From Croceimicrobium sp965656185 (lineage in GTDB: Bacteria > Bacteroidota > Bacteroidia > Flavobacteriales > Schleiferiaceae): a stretch of 64,000 nucleotides of DNA. Below the pieces are notes generated by a model that ran no database searches, was not told where the DNA came from, and saw only the letters and a program-made list of their open reading frames with translations. Shown piece after piece: positions 1-8,265 of this stretch. Within the stretch, counting starts at the first letter, position 1; every line of letters begins with the position of its first letter. Where the stretch lies: contig CBFHJH010000008.1 in assembly GCA_965656185.1 (NCBI GenBank), forward strand, positions 1 through 64,000. The letters are read 5' to 3'. The position numbers were made by a program, and so were the translations under genes.

Positions 1-2796
1 GGCTCTAGCGATAACTGTAGCGTACAAAGCTTGGCCCTAGATCAAACGGCCTTCACTTGCGCAGAAGTAGGCGCGAACACGGTAACCTTGACGATAACCG
101 ACGCGAACAGTAACACATCAACCGCTACCGCCACGGTAACGGTAATGGATACGATCAGTCCTACAGCCGTAGCTCAAAACATTACCGTTTACTTGGACGG
201 AACCGGTAATGCCACGATCACTGCAAATGACGTAGACAATGGTTCTTCAGATAATTGTGGAATACAAAGTATTGCTTTAAATCAAACCGCCTTTAGTTGC
301 GGAGATATAGGCCTAAACAATTTAACGCTAACGGTTACAGATGTGAATTCGAACAGTTCTACAGCTTTAGTAAGCGTAACGGTGTTAGATACGGTGAGTC
401 CGGTGCTTAGCACCCAAAACCTGAATATTTATTTGAACCCCATGGGCACAGCCAGTCTTAATGGTTCTGACGTTGATAATGGTTCCACCGATAATTGTGG
501 TGCTATATCATTCTCTTTATCCACTTCAACGTTTGGCTGTGCCAATTTGGGGCTCAATACGGTTCTATTTACGGCGACCGATGCCAATGGGAATAGCTCG
601 AGTCAGACGGTTTCTATAACCGTATTGGACACGACAAGTCCGATAGCAAGCTTCAGATCGAACCTCCAAGTTTCTTTAAATGCGGCCGGCCAAGGGGTTC
701 TAAGCTTCAGTGCTGTTGACAGCGCTAGTTCAGATAACTGCTCATCCTTCACAGCTAGCCTAAGTCAATCAAATTTTGATTGTACCGACCTCGGTTTGCA
801 GCCACTAAGTATTGCCCTGAGCGACCTTTCAGGAAATACAAGTACTTGGTTTACCCAGGTAGAGGTAGTTGATCAATTAGCGCCTCAGTTGCAGATTACT
901 AATACTACTGTCTATTTAGATGCCGCCGGACAAGTCTTGGTAAGTCCAAGTCAATTGGATAATGGAAGTTCTGATAATTGCGGTATTGATAGTATGTGGC
1001 TCGATGTGGAATTATTTGATTGTGCAGACCTGGGGCAAAACATTGTAAGCTTAAATGCCAAAGACTCTAGTGGTAATCAATCTTCAGCCTCGGCATTTGT
1101 TAATGTCCTAGACACCATAAGTCCGAATGCGGTAAATGTTCCAAGCAACCTTACGGTATACGTAGATCCAGGTCAATGTTCTGCCCCAGTACAATGGCCG
1201 ATAATTACAGGTACGGATAATTGCGGTGGAGTAAGCATTACAACCAGTTCTATCAATGGTGGGATTTATGGAATTGGTAGCACTACTGTATTCGTTTCAG
1301 TGAACGACTTGAGCGGAAATCAACTTTTAGATAGTTTCCAGGTGAACGTAATTGATACGATTGCACCAAGTTTTAACTTTTTCCCATCAAACTATACGGT
1401 AACCCCGGATAGTAATTCCTGTACTGCAACAGTAGGTTGGCAAAGTCCTGTGGCGATTGATAATTGTTCAAGTGTGAGTATTAGTTCAAGCGCTACTTCA
1501 GGGAGCAGTTTCCCAGTGGGTACATCAACGGTTGTTTTTACCGCTACCGATGCAGCTGGGAACAGTCGCAGTCAAAGCTTAGTAATTACGGTCTTAGATG
1601 TGATTGCGCCTGTTTTCACAGCATTACCTGTAGATACTGTGCTTGAGGCAGATGCAGGATCCTGTTCAGCTTCTTATACCTATGCTCCAGCTCAAGCTAA
1701 AGATAATTGTGGAAGCCCAACCATCAATTATTCCATGGCCTCAGGATCTACTTTTGGAGTTGGGTTACATGTGGTGACGATTACAGCCACTGATGCATCC
1801 GGAAATACCAATACCGAGAGTTTTGTGGTACAGGTAGAAGATAAACAAGCGCCCATTGTGAGCTCAGTGCCAGCAAGTGATACGGTAGGGGCCTGTGATG
1901 CGGCCTATATTTACAACTTGCCCACTGCCACAGATAATTGTAGCACGGTGAGCATTACCCAAATAAGCGGATTACCGAGTGGAAATATTTTCCCAGCAGG
2001 TTCCACGCAGAATAGCTTTCGAATTAGTGATGCGGTGGGTAACGATACCATTGTAAGCTTCACAATTTTTGTAGTTCCCAATGGACAGCCCGTTCTTCCA
2101 AATGTAGTAGAGGTGTGTGCAAACGATCCTGCTTTCGATATCACTTTAGGTCAGAATATCGTCTGGTCTGGTCCGGGTGTACAGGGCTCAAGTACCTTTG
2201 TTCCAGCTGCGGCAGGAACCGGTAGAGTTAGCTTAAATTATGTGTTTACTGATGATTACGGTTGTACGGTGAGTGGTCAAATTACCATCACAGTCGTTCC
2301 TGCTCCTCAAAACCCGGTTATTGTTCAAACAGGTTCAACAACCATAAGTACGACGCAGATGTACACGTATTACCAGTGGTACCGCGATGGAGTTTTAATA
2401 CCTGGTGCTACAAGTCAATCTTACTCCTACACAGTAGGTGGTAATTATCAAGTAGTCGTAGGTAATAATGCGGGCTGTGAAGTGTACGGAAACGGTTACA
2501 TCGTTGGTTCAGCCGGTGGCGGTATTGGTTTAGATGAGTTTAGTTTGGATAAGATAGAAGTGTATCCGAATCCCAGTAGAGGATGGGTGCAAATCGGGAC
2601 CCATAGTGAAATCCCGAGAGACTTAATTTGGAGACTATATAGTCCAGATGGTCGAATAATTCGAGAAGGAGCAGGTCGTACAGATGAGTCTGGAAGCTTA
2701 ACCTTAGATCTACATAACCTACCTACTGCTACCTATTACCTACACATTACTTCAGATGCTGAATTTGTGGTGCGCAAACTTATAATCAACCCTTAA
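1..2796 (+). CDS. Secreted repeat protein with nine Ig/HYR-like domains and T9SS sorting domain (5' partial)
   Basis: The reading frame is open from base 1, so the N-terminus and signal peptide lie outside the window. The visible part has nine repeats of about 75-80 residues, each marked by a [GSTIK]-x-DNC motif. The first five carry xVYLDxxG and a second Cys in a FxCxDLG-like motif, which suggests an intradomain disulphide. The last four are of HYR type, with VxVxDxxAP linkers and T-A-T-D-A-x-G-N strands. A different Ig-like module follows, and the last ~80 residues form a type A T9SS C-terminal domain beginning IEVYPNPS. Proteins of this type are exported by T9SS and attached to the surface; an adhesive role is inferred. 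The next gene starts 9 bp downstream and may be co-transcribed. Confidence 0.85.
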   Translation, partial: GSSDNCSVQSLALDQTAFTCAEVGANTVTLTITDANSNTSTATATVTVMDTISPTAVAQNITVYLDGTGNATITANDVDNGSSDNCGIQSIALNQTAFSCGDIGLNNLTLTVTDVNSNSSTALVSVTVLDTVSPVLSTQNLNIYLNPMGTASLNGSDVDNGSTDNCGAISFSLSTSTFGCANLGLNTVLFTATDANGNSSSQTVSITVLDTTSPIASFRSNLQVSLNAAGQGVLSFSAVDSASSDNCSSFTASLSQSNFDCTDLGLQPLSIALSDLSGNTSTWFTQVEVVDQLAPQLQITNTTVYLDAAGQVLVSPSQLDNGSSDNCGIDSMWLDVELFDCADLGQNIVSLNAKDSSGNQSSASAFVNVLDTISPNAVNVPSNLTVYVDPGQCSAPVQWPIITGTDNCGGVSITTSSINGGIYGIGSTTVFVSVNDLSGNQLLDSFQVNVIDTIAPSFNFFPSNYTVTPDSNSCTATVGWQSPVAIDNCSSVSISSSATSGSSFPVGTSTVVFTATDAAGNSRSQSLVITVLDVIAPVFTALPVDTVLEADAGSCSASYTYAPAQAKDNCGSPTINYSMASGSTFGVGLHVVTITATDASGNTNTESFVVQVEDKQAPIVSSVPASDTVGACDAAYIYNLPTATDNCSTVSITQISGLPSGNIFPAGSTQNSFRISDAVGNDTIVSFTIFVVPNGQPVLPNVVEVCANDPAFDITLGQNIVWSGPGVQGSSTFVPAAAGTGRVSLNYVFTDDYGCTVSGQITITVVPAPQNPVIVQTGSTTISTTQMYTYYQWYRDGVLIPGATSQSYSYTVGGNYQVVVGNNAGCEVYGNGYIVGSAGGGIGLDEFSLDKIEVYPNPSRGWVQIGTHSEIPRDLIWRLYSPDGRIIREGAGRTDESGSLTLDLHNLPTATYYLHITSDAEFVVRKLIINP

Positions 2797-2805
2797 ACAT
2801 TCAAG

Positions 2806-4032
2806 ATGCAGTCATTTAAAAGCTTAGTGGCCCTCTTATTTTGTGGGCTAACATTCACCACGACCTTTGCCCAAAACAACGAGGAACTCAAAAGTTGGTC
2901 TTTAGGCGTTCAAGTAGGTCACATCTATGATCTTGGCGATTATCGCTTTGATATAGCACCAGAGGAAGACTTGCGTGGTCTGAATGGCGATAAAACAAGA
3001 TTTGACCTAGGTGGTCAAGTCTACTTTGAAAAACAATTGAGTCCGTTATGGGGGATTCAGTTGGGTGGTGCTTTTGGTTCGGTTACTGGTGCAAATACTG
3101 TTGAGTATTACGAAGGGAGTTTTTATAATATGTCTCTTGATGGCCTATTCATGGTAAGTAACTTGATGGTACGTAATGTTCCCAGTTCCTTTCACTATTA
3201 CTTGAAAGGCGGAACAGGTCTTGGGCGTTTTGAATCCAATCAATTCTTAATTTTTGATGATAGTCCAGACAATTCGCAATCAGGATCTTTTAATCTATAC
3301 CGCTTGGGAGTAGGAATGCACTATCAATTGAACTCTAGTTTGCGGCTTGAAATGGAAGTGCTCTACACCTCTATTTTGAATGATGGCTTCGATGGGTACG
3401 ATAATGCAAGTGGACATGATGCCTTAGTGAATTCATCCATTGGTCTGGCCTATACTTTTGGGGGGAGAGATCAAGACCCTTTGTTTAATATTAGTTCATT
3501 TAGTCAAAGGTATATTGGCTATCCTAAGCTTAATGATGCTCACAATAGTGAGGAAGAGGCTAAGCCTAGATCGGATGATCAGTCGGCAAGAATTGATTCC
3601 TTGGTAGAATTGAATAAGGGCTTATCTAAAAGAATGACAGATCAGGAGCGCCTAATTGTTGAGCAGCGGGAGTTGCTTAAGGAGGCCTTAAGTCGAGAAG
3701 TTGGTTCGAATCCTAGTAAAATTACTATGTTCTTCAATTTTGACAGCAGTACTTTGGAGAAAGAAGAAATGCAAAAACTCTATGAGTGGCTGTCTCAGTT
3801 TGAAAAGCCGGAGGAATATAATTTTAAGGTTACAGCTCACGCTGACAAGGTTGGTAGTCAACAGTATAACGCGGGATTAAAGCAACGCAGAGCCGCTTCA
3901 GTTTTAGCGCTTATTACAGACTTAGGCATTCCCTCGGAGGGGGTTACAATTTTAGAAGGTGAAAGTTCCTCAAAGGATCCGGATCAATCTTTTCTTTTGC
4001 GCAGGACTGAAGTAGTGGCGATCCCTAAATAA
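2806..4032 (+). CDS. OmpA-family outer membrane protein
   Basis: A 408-residue protein with a signal peptide ending TTTFAQ. Residues about 25-230 alternate like an outer-membrane beta-barrel and are followed by a charged linker and a predicted coiled coil (about 260-300). The C-terminal domain is OmpA-like, with F-N-F-D-S-S, TAHADKVGSQQYNAGL and QRRAASV, the usual peptidoglycan-binding signature. OmpA proteins tether the outer membrane to peptidoglycan. In Bacteroidota they often follow T9SS adhesin genes, as here with a 9-bp gap, which suggests a functional pair although the partner role is inferred. The ATG at 2806 fits the signal peptide. Confidence 0.85.
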   Translation: MQSFKSLVALLFCGLTFTTTFAQNNEELKSWSLGVQVGHIYDLGDYRFDIAPEEDLRGLNGDKTRFDLGGQVYFEKQLSPLWGIQLGGAFGSVTGANTVEYYEGSFYNMSLDGLFMVSNLMVRNVPSSFHYYLKGGTGLGRFESNQFLIFDDSPDNSQSGSFNLYRLGVGMHYQLNSSLRLEMEVLYTSILNDGFDGYDNASGHDALVNSSIGLAYTFGGRDQDPLFNISSFSQRYIGYPKLNDAHNSEEEAKPRSDDQSARIDSLVELNKGLSKRMTDQERLIVEQRELLKEALSREVGSNPSKITMFFNFDSSTLEKEEMQKLYEWLSQFEKPEEYNFKVTAHADKVGSQQYNAGLKQRRAASVLALITDLGIPSEGVTILEGESSSKDPDQSFLLRRTEVVAIPK

Positions 4033-4308
4033 GACCAGTTTTTTGGATTAATTTGTTTCCTAAGTTGGTTTTGAGGAGTTTCATAACTGAAATTAGGTTA
4101 CTGCAGTTTTAATAATTGAAGGCCTTATTAGTTCTCGAGTAAACCCAAGATTGTTTGGCCAATGTAGGTTTATTAGGTAAGGCCAGAGTCTCAGTCCATT
4201 CTGTTTGTCAGAGAATAATTAGGTTGATCGGCACTTTCTTGGTCTTCGTCAGAATTTTGTTGGACTTTACTGTCTCAGCGACGAATATTGGTGATAAATA
4301 CCTATAAA

Positions 4309-5670
4309 ATGAAGACTTACTCTATTCCTTTTCTGATCTTATTCTTTTGGTCGAGTTCAATTTTAGCTCAAGCCCAAATGAGTGTTTATTGGGCGGATAC
4401 TTTGAATAAAACACTGGAAAAGGAGTTTAATGATGAGGGCATGAATGGTTTAGTGGGATCCGTAGTTTTTTCAGATGGTTCTGTCTGGGTAGGTGGCGAA
4501 GGGAATCATTTTAACTTGCCTTTAGGTGGGAACTTCCTTTACGATATTGGGAGTAACACTAAAACTTTAATTGCTGCGATTGTATTGTTACTCGAGGAGG
4601 AAGGGAAATTAAGTATTTCGGATTCTCTTTACTCCTACATTTCGCCGGTAACTAATGTCATGCCTGGTGTTACTATTGAACAGTTGCTAAAACACAGAAG
4701 CGGCGTTTATAATTACACAGAACATCCAAATTATATTAATGAAATCCTTAATGATGAAACCAAGTTTTGGCACCCTGATACGATTCTTAAGGATTTTGTT
4801 TTAGCGCCAACGGGTAACCCTAATCAGCAATTTAGATACTCGAATACGGGCTACATCCTTTTAGGAAAGCTTATTGAAGCGGTAGAAAACAAAGCTTTAA
4901 ATGATGTTCTGCGAGATAGGATTTATCAGCCACTTGGTCTGAATAACATGTTTCTAGCGCAGTATGATATGTACACAAGCACTAAAACAGGTGCTTGGCT
5001 ATCACCATTGCAATACTATCCAAGTATTGAATCCCTTTTAGGTTCTGCTTGGGCAGCGGGTGGAGTAGTCTCACAACCAGAGGATTTTGCGAGGTTTGCG
5101 CACAAAATGTTAAGGGGGGACTTACTTTCTAATGCCTCAATGCAAAAATTAAGAATTGGTACCCAACTACAAGGAGGTGATATTTATGGCCTTGGCGTTA
5201 TTGAAAGCGATTATATGGGGCATACCTACTTGGGTCATGGTGGCACCACCTTGCAGAATAGTGAAATGGAATACAGCCTAAGTTCAGACTTCAGTCTTGT
5301 CTTGTTCAATCTTGACAATGGTTATTTTGATGAAACTCGTAGAGCTCGAAATGCTTTTTTAGAGCTTTTGGAATACATAGAAAGCAATCATCAAGGAATG
5401 GTTACAGTGGAAGAAAGAATATTAGATTTCCCTGTTTCTATTTATCCAAATCCAAGTTCAAATTTGATCAAAGTGAAACTTGAGTCTTTGGATAATCTTG
5501 ATGAGGCTTTTCTGAGGGTAAAAGATATAACAGGTAGGGTGCTTTCACGGCAAACGTTCAATAGCGAAATTCTTGAGCTGCAAAAGAGTGATTATGGAAA
5601 TGGAGTTTTTGTCCTTGAGGTGTTAAGAAATGAAGCCGTACTTAGGACTGAGCGAATAATATTTAATTGA
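4309..5670 (+). CDS. Secreted serine hydrolase (class C beta-lactamase fold) with T9SS sorting domain
   Basis: A signal peptide (KTYSIPFLILFFWSSSILAQ) is followed by a beta-lactamase/transpeptidase-like domain. It has all three active-site motifs: SNTK (SxxK, nucleophile Ser), YSN (YxN) and HGG (HxG, third motif). The last ~80 residues (VSIYPNPSSN to the end) are a T9SS type A domain, so the enzyme is probably exported or surface-bound. The substrate cannot be told: D-aminopeptidases, esterases and PBP4-like carboxypeptidases share these motifs. An upstream in-frame TTG at 4288 exists, but the ATG at 4309 starts directly at the signal peptide and is preferred. The gene looks more A+T-rich than the Bat region. 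Confidence 0.8.
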   Translation: MKTYSIPFLILFFWSSSILAQAQMSVYWADTLNKTLEKEFNDEGMNGLVGSVVFSDGSVWVGGEGNHFNLPLGGNFLYDIGSNTKTLIAAIVLLLEEEGKLSISDSLYSYISPVTNVMPGVTIEQLLKHRSGVYNYTEHPNYINEILNDETKFWHPDTILKDFVLAPTGNPNQQFRYSNTGYILLGKLIEAVENKALNDVLRDRIYQPLGLNNMFLAQYDMYTSTKTGAWLSPLQYYPSIESLLGSAWAAGGVVSQPEDFARFAHKMLRGDLLSNASMQKLRIGTQLQGGDIYGLGVIESDYMGHTYLGHGGTTLQNSEMEYSLSSDFSLVLFNLDNGYFDETRRARNAFLELLEYIESNHQGMVTVEERILDFPVSIYPNPSSNLIKVKLESLDNLDEAFLRVKDITGRVLSRQTFNSEILELQKSDYGNGVFVLEVLRNEAVLRTERIIFN

Positions 5671-5775
5671 GGGGAGACAATATTTCTCTCAGTTATTTCA
5701 GGTTAACTTTTGCAGTAAAATTGAAGGTTTTACTCTGAATTAAAAAGGTCTGTAATCGGCTAATTATAAATAGTA

Positions 5776-6201
5776 GTGAAAAAAGGGTATTTCAAGAATA
5801 AGACAGTATTTGCTTATGATGAGGCCAATACGTTAATAGGTTTTATAGAAGAAGAGACAGATAAAAAAGATATTGAGTTTGTAATAGGAAAGTCTAGATA
5901 TAAATTAATTAGAAAGGGATCACGTCGCAAAGAGCTGATTGCAGACGGAAAAACTGAACGCCGTTTTCGTTTTAATGGGTTTTTAACGCATGTTTTCGAA
6001 CTGGAATCTCAAAGGAGGTATACTGGCTTCTATGGATTTAAACATGGGTCAAGGATGGTAGACAAGGAGAACAAGACTTTAATAGAAGTGAGAAATGCCA
6101 ATACCTTTCTAGATACACAAAAGTATATGATTGATACTGACTGCTCAGATGCATCTAAGTTGGACGTATTGCTTGTGACCTCCTCCCATATTATGTACTA
6201 G
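5776..6201 (+). CDS. Hypothetical protein, C-terminus altered by an IS element
   Basis: Not recognised. It encodes 141 residues from a GTG start, with no signal peptide or membrane segment, and is rich in beta-strand-like charged stretches (KKGYFKNKTVFAYDEAN, RFRFNGFLTHVFEL). The terminal inverted repeat of the IS407-like element begins at 6176, so the last eight residues (VTSSHIMY) and the stop codon are encoded by IS sequence. The native C-terminus is therefore lost or replaced. No continuation of the gene can be read on the far side of the IS near 7449, so a deletion or a nearly complete gene are both possible. The native length is unknown. Confidence 0.5.
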   Translation: MKKGYFKNKTVFAYDEANTLIGFIEEETDKKDIEFVIGKSRYKLIRKGSRRKELIADGKTERRFRFNGFLTHVFELESQRRYTGFYGFKHGSRMVDKENKTLIEVRNANTFLDTQKYMIDTDCSDASKLDVLLVTSSHIMY

Positions 6202-6278
6202 CCAGAACTAGAGAGTCAGGGCTATTTGACCTCCTCCCATATTATGTACTAGCCAGAACTAGAGAGTCAGGGCTATTT
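6177..6278. repeat. Perfect tandem duplication of the 51-bp IS end
   Basis: Bases 6177-6227 and 6228-6278 are identical 51-mers beginning GACCTCCTCCCATATT and ending AGTCAGGGCTATTT. The unit is exactly the left IS terminus. The inner copy overlaps the end of orfB; the outer copy supplies the stop codon of the upstream hypothetical gene. Confidence 0.95.
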
Positions 6279-7078
6279 TGGGTTAAATTAACAAATTCAT
6301 TGGGAGATATATCTCCCAATGAACTATGTGGGCGAAAGCTATTGTAATCTTGCTTAAAATCGTCAAATTTTCTCTGGGCGTCTTCTAGGGATAAAAACCA
6401 ATTAATATTCAGGCACTCATCTCTGAGGGATCCATTAAAGCTTTCGATGAATGGATTATCAGTTGGTTTCCCAGGCCGTGAAAAGTCTAATTCGACTTTA
6501 TGATCATAAGCCCATTTGTCCAATTCGCGACTGATAAATTCGCTGCCATTGTCTACCTGTATTCTGCATGGTAATTCTCTTCCCTGATCGCTGATCCGCT
6601 CCATGACCTGCACGACGTCTGAACCTTTTAGAGACTTACCAGCATGGATGGCTAGACACTCTCGACTAAAATTATCCACTATAGTTAAAGCCCGGAATCG
6701 GCTACCATCAAAGAGCTGATCTGATACAAAATCCATGCTCCAGCACTCATTGATACTAGAGGCAGACCTATCGGATGGTACACGGTGAGCAGCGGCACGA
6801 CTTCTTCTTGGTCTTTTGACCCTAAGGTTCAGCCCTTCTTCCTTGTACACTCGGTACATGCGCTTATGGTTATCTGTAAAGCCTTCTCTTCTTAGCAATA
6901 TATGAATCCTCCAAAAGCCGTAGCGCACGCGCACTGAGGCTATTTCTTTCATTCGCATACGAAGAAATTCATCATCACGTCCTTTTAATCGATAGTAATA
7001 AACGCTCTTCTGAAGTAGAATGAGACTACAAACGCGATTGATGGAGATAGGATAATCCATCCGTATATTATCGACCAT
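6242..7078 (-). CDS. IS3-family transposase OrfB (DDE integrase core)
   Basis: A 278-residue transposase half. It has an N-terminal HTH_21-like region (MRMKEIASVRVRYGFWRIHILLRREG in shortened form) followed by a retroviral-type integrase core. The DDE residues are seen in SMDFVSD, QVDNGSEF and IESFNGSLRDE. It catalyses strand cleavage and transfer. The frame is -1 relative to orfA, and translation of the active OrfAB fusion probably needs slippage on the A8G tract just upstream. The annotated ATG at 7078 is an internal codon of that fusion frame, which is open upstream as far as the slippage site. No stop or frameshift is seen, so the element may still be active. Confidence 0.9.
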   Translation of the reverse strand: MVDNIRMDYPISINRVCSLILLQKSVYYYRLKGRDDEFLRMRMKEIASVRVRYGFWRIHILLRREGFTDNHKRMYRVYKEEGLNLRVKRPRRSRAAAHRVPSDRSASSINECWSMDFVSDQLFDGSRFRALTIVDNFSRECLAIHAGKSLKGSDVVQVMERISDQGRELPCRIQVDNGSEFISRELDKWAYDHKVELDFSRPGKPTDNPFIESFNGSLRDECLNINWFLSLEDAQRKFDDFKQDYNSFRPHSSLGDISPNEFVNLTQNSPDSLVLAST

Positions 7079-7098
7079 CTCCCGCTTATGAGCTGGTC

Positions 7099-7365
7099 TT
7101 AAAACTTTTTTTTAAGAACATCCTGAAGGATTTGCTTATCAAGGCTAAGATCCGCTACTAACTTTTTGAGCTGGGCATTCTCTTCTTCCAAGTTCTTTAA
7201 TCTTCGGAGTTCTGAAACTCCTAGTCCTCCATACTTCTTTTTCCAATTGTAAAAGGTGGCCTCACTTATGCCCATCTTCCGACAGACCTCTGAAACTCTA
7301 GTCCCAGTCTCTGCCTGTTTGATAGCAAAAACGATTTGTGACTCGCTGAATTTTGATCTTTTCAT
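7099..7365 (-). CDS. IS3-family transposase OrfA (helix-turn-helix)
   Basis: An 88-residue protein with the IS407-type OrfA pattern: KRSKFSESQIVFAIKQAE, a helix-turn-helix (VSEVCRKMGISEATFYNWKKKYGG) and a leucine-zipper-like tail (LKNLEEENAQLKKLVADLSLDKQIL). It binds the terminal inverted repeats. The gene ends in a run of eight A then G on the coding strand followed by a stop, the classical place for programmed -1 frameshifting into orfB. Confidence 0.9.
   Translation of the reverse strand: MKRSKFSESQIVFAIKQAETGTRVSEVCRKMGISEATFYNWKKKYGGLGVSELRRLKNLEEENAQLKKLVADLSLDKQILQDVLKKKF
7105..7113 (-). promoter_or_regulatory. A8G slippery heptamer for -1 frameshift (orfA to orfB)
   Basis: The coding strand reads CTT AAA AAA AAG TTT TAA in the orfA frame. 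The orfB frame lies one base back and is open through this site (K-K-V-L-R-P-A-H-K-R-E-M). AAAAAAG is the standard IS3-family slippery sequence. Function is inferred from the family. Confidence 0.75.
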
Positions 7366-7448
7366 GGCTAATAATCTAAGGTAAATTACTAATTATTTGC
7401 CCTGAATTTCTCTAGTTTTAAATAGTACGATTTAATGGGGGGACGTCA

Positions 7449-7575
7449 GGGTCTAGTAGCATCCATCGGTTTTAAGGTTTATCATCAAATTTAAGATTGC
7501 TCAACCCGCCACAGCGGTTTGGAAGCGAAATACCCACTTGAGTTTATTTGTTGTTGGCGTGTCGTGTTTATTCTT
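7449..7575. other. Gap between IS and antitoxin gene, with hairpin and palindrome-like sequence
   Basis: No gene is seen. It contains an imperfect hairpin, AACCCGC/GCGGTTT at about 7503-7520, nested inside CTCAA/TTGAG arms. It ends with GTTGTTGGCGTG (7550-7561), whose GTTGGCGTG is the inverse of CACGCCAAC at 8266-8274 on the other side of the toxin-antitoxin genes. Confidence 0.5.
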
Positions 7576-7869
7576 TTACTCCGCCTTTAGCTGAATGGAT
7601 AGACCTAATGCATGAGCTAGCAAAGCAAAGTTTGATAGCCTAATGTCCTCACCATTTTCAATTCTTGAAATGTAGGGCCTTTTTTTACCCACCATTTCAG
7701 CTAGTTTCTCCTGGCTAATATGAAGTTCCTTTCTGCGGTTTTTTATGATTTCGCCGAAATAGTAAGAAAAGGCCTCTTCTTTAAACTCTTCTCGTTCTTT
7801 ACTTCCCTTTTTTCCGAAGCGTTGACTCAGCAGATCTTCTGCTTTAACTGCTTTAACTGCTTTACTCAT
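7576..7869 (-). CDS. higA: XRE-family antitoxin (HigA-like)
   Basis: A 97-residue protein with a Cro/C1-type helix-turn-helix (about residues 38-90): IIKNRRKELHISQEKLAEMV, then GKKRPYISRIENGE as the recognition part. It lies downstream of, and overlaps by 8 bp, a RelE/HigB-like toxin gene, giving the reversed toxin-first order typical of higBA modules. By family it neutralises the toxin and represses the operon. The N-terminal ~35 residues (KEREEFKEEAFSYYFGE) probably contact the toxin. A stand-alone regulator is unlikely given the overlap. Confidence 0.85.
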   Translation of the reverse strand: MSKAVKAVKAEDLLSQRFGKKGSKEREEFKEEAFSYYFGEIIKNRRKELHISQEKLAEMVGKKRPYISRIENGEDIRLSNFALLAHALGLSIQLKAE

Positions 7870-8209
7870 TATCCTTGCTTTTTAAGTACTCTTCCAGAGC
7901 TTGTTCTGCCTTTTTCAGGGCCTTTTTATAGTCTTTAGTGGACTTTTTCTGAAAACCATAAAGGCAAACAGCTTTTTTACATTCACTAAAATTGAGATGA
8001 TCGATCGCGAAGATTACCACGCGGTACTCATTACCTGCTTTGATTCTCAATTCATAAAACTGAGAGTTTTGCAACTTCTTGACGAAGCTTGAATGAACAA
8101 CTTTGACTTGTGTAAGGATTTCCAACAGTTGGAAAAACTTTAAGGAAACCCTGTTATTTTGACTGTCAATGAAGTCCAAGCAGTCCTGAGTGATTTCAAT
8201 TTCTCTCAT
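7862..8209 (-). CDS. higB: RelE/HigB-type toxin of type II toxin-antitoxin system
   Basis: A 115-residue protein of the phage-derived Gp49-like/HigB family. It has the core YELRIKAGNEYRVVIFAIDH followed by VCLYGFQKKSTKDYKKALKKAEQAL, the usual strand pair and C-terminal basic helix of these mRNA interferases. The likely role is ribosome-dependent mRNA cleavage when HigA is lost. It is the first gene of a two-gene operon; its stop overlaps the antitoxin start (7862-7869). The stretch is A+T-rich, consistent with horizontal transfer. Confidence 0.85.
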   Translation of the reverse strand: MREIEITQDCLDFIDSQNNRVSLKFFQLLEILTQVKVVHSSFVKKLQNSQFYELRIKAGNEYRVVIFAIDHLNFSECKKAVCLYGFQKKSTKDYKKALKKAEQALEEYLKSKDNE

Positions 8210-8265
8210 TGAGCAAATGTAACGAAAAAGTTACAAAACAGGTAAAGACAAGGTTCGTTTACATG

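Larger units (their letters stand above)
6176..7448 (-). mobile_element. IS3-family (IS407-like) insertion sequence with tandemly repeated left end
   Basis: Bounded by imperfect terminal inverted repeats: TGACCTCCTCCCAT on the left (6176 or 6227) and TGACGTCCCCCCAT on the right (complement, ending at 7448). Internal matches such as AACTAGAGA-x-TCAGGG extend the similarity to about 45 bp. It carries orfA and orfB on the minus strand in the usual IS3 arrangement. The left terminal 51 bp are present twice in direct tandem (6177-6227 and 6228-6278). The bases flanking the outer ends (CTTG and GGGT) do not form a target-site duplication. Confidence 0.85.

Noticed and set aside
1..2796. CRISPR-like or tandem DNA repeat
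   Set aside because: The repeats are protein-domain repeats with diverged DNA, about 235 bp apart, without spacer/repeat structure.
4033..4308. Possible small gene or RNA between ompA-like and hydrolase genes
   Set aside because: Several stops in all frames and no clear stem-loop; only ordinary intergenic DNA is supported.
7447..7452. Target-site duplication of the IS
   Set aside because: The flanking bases do not match at either of the two possible left ends.
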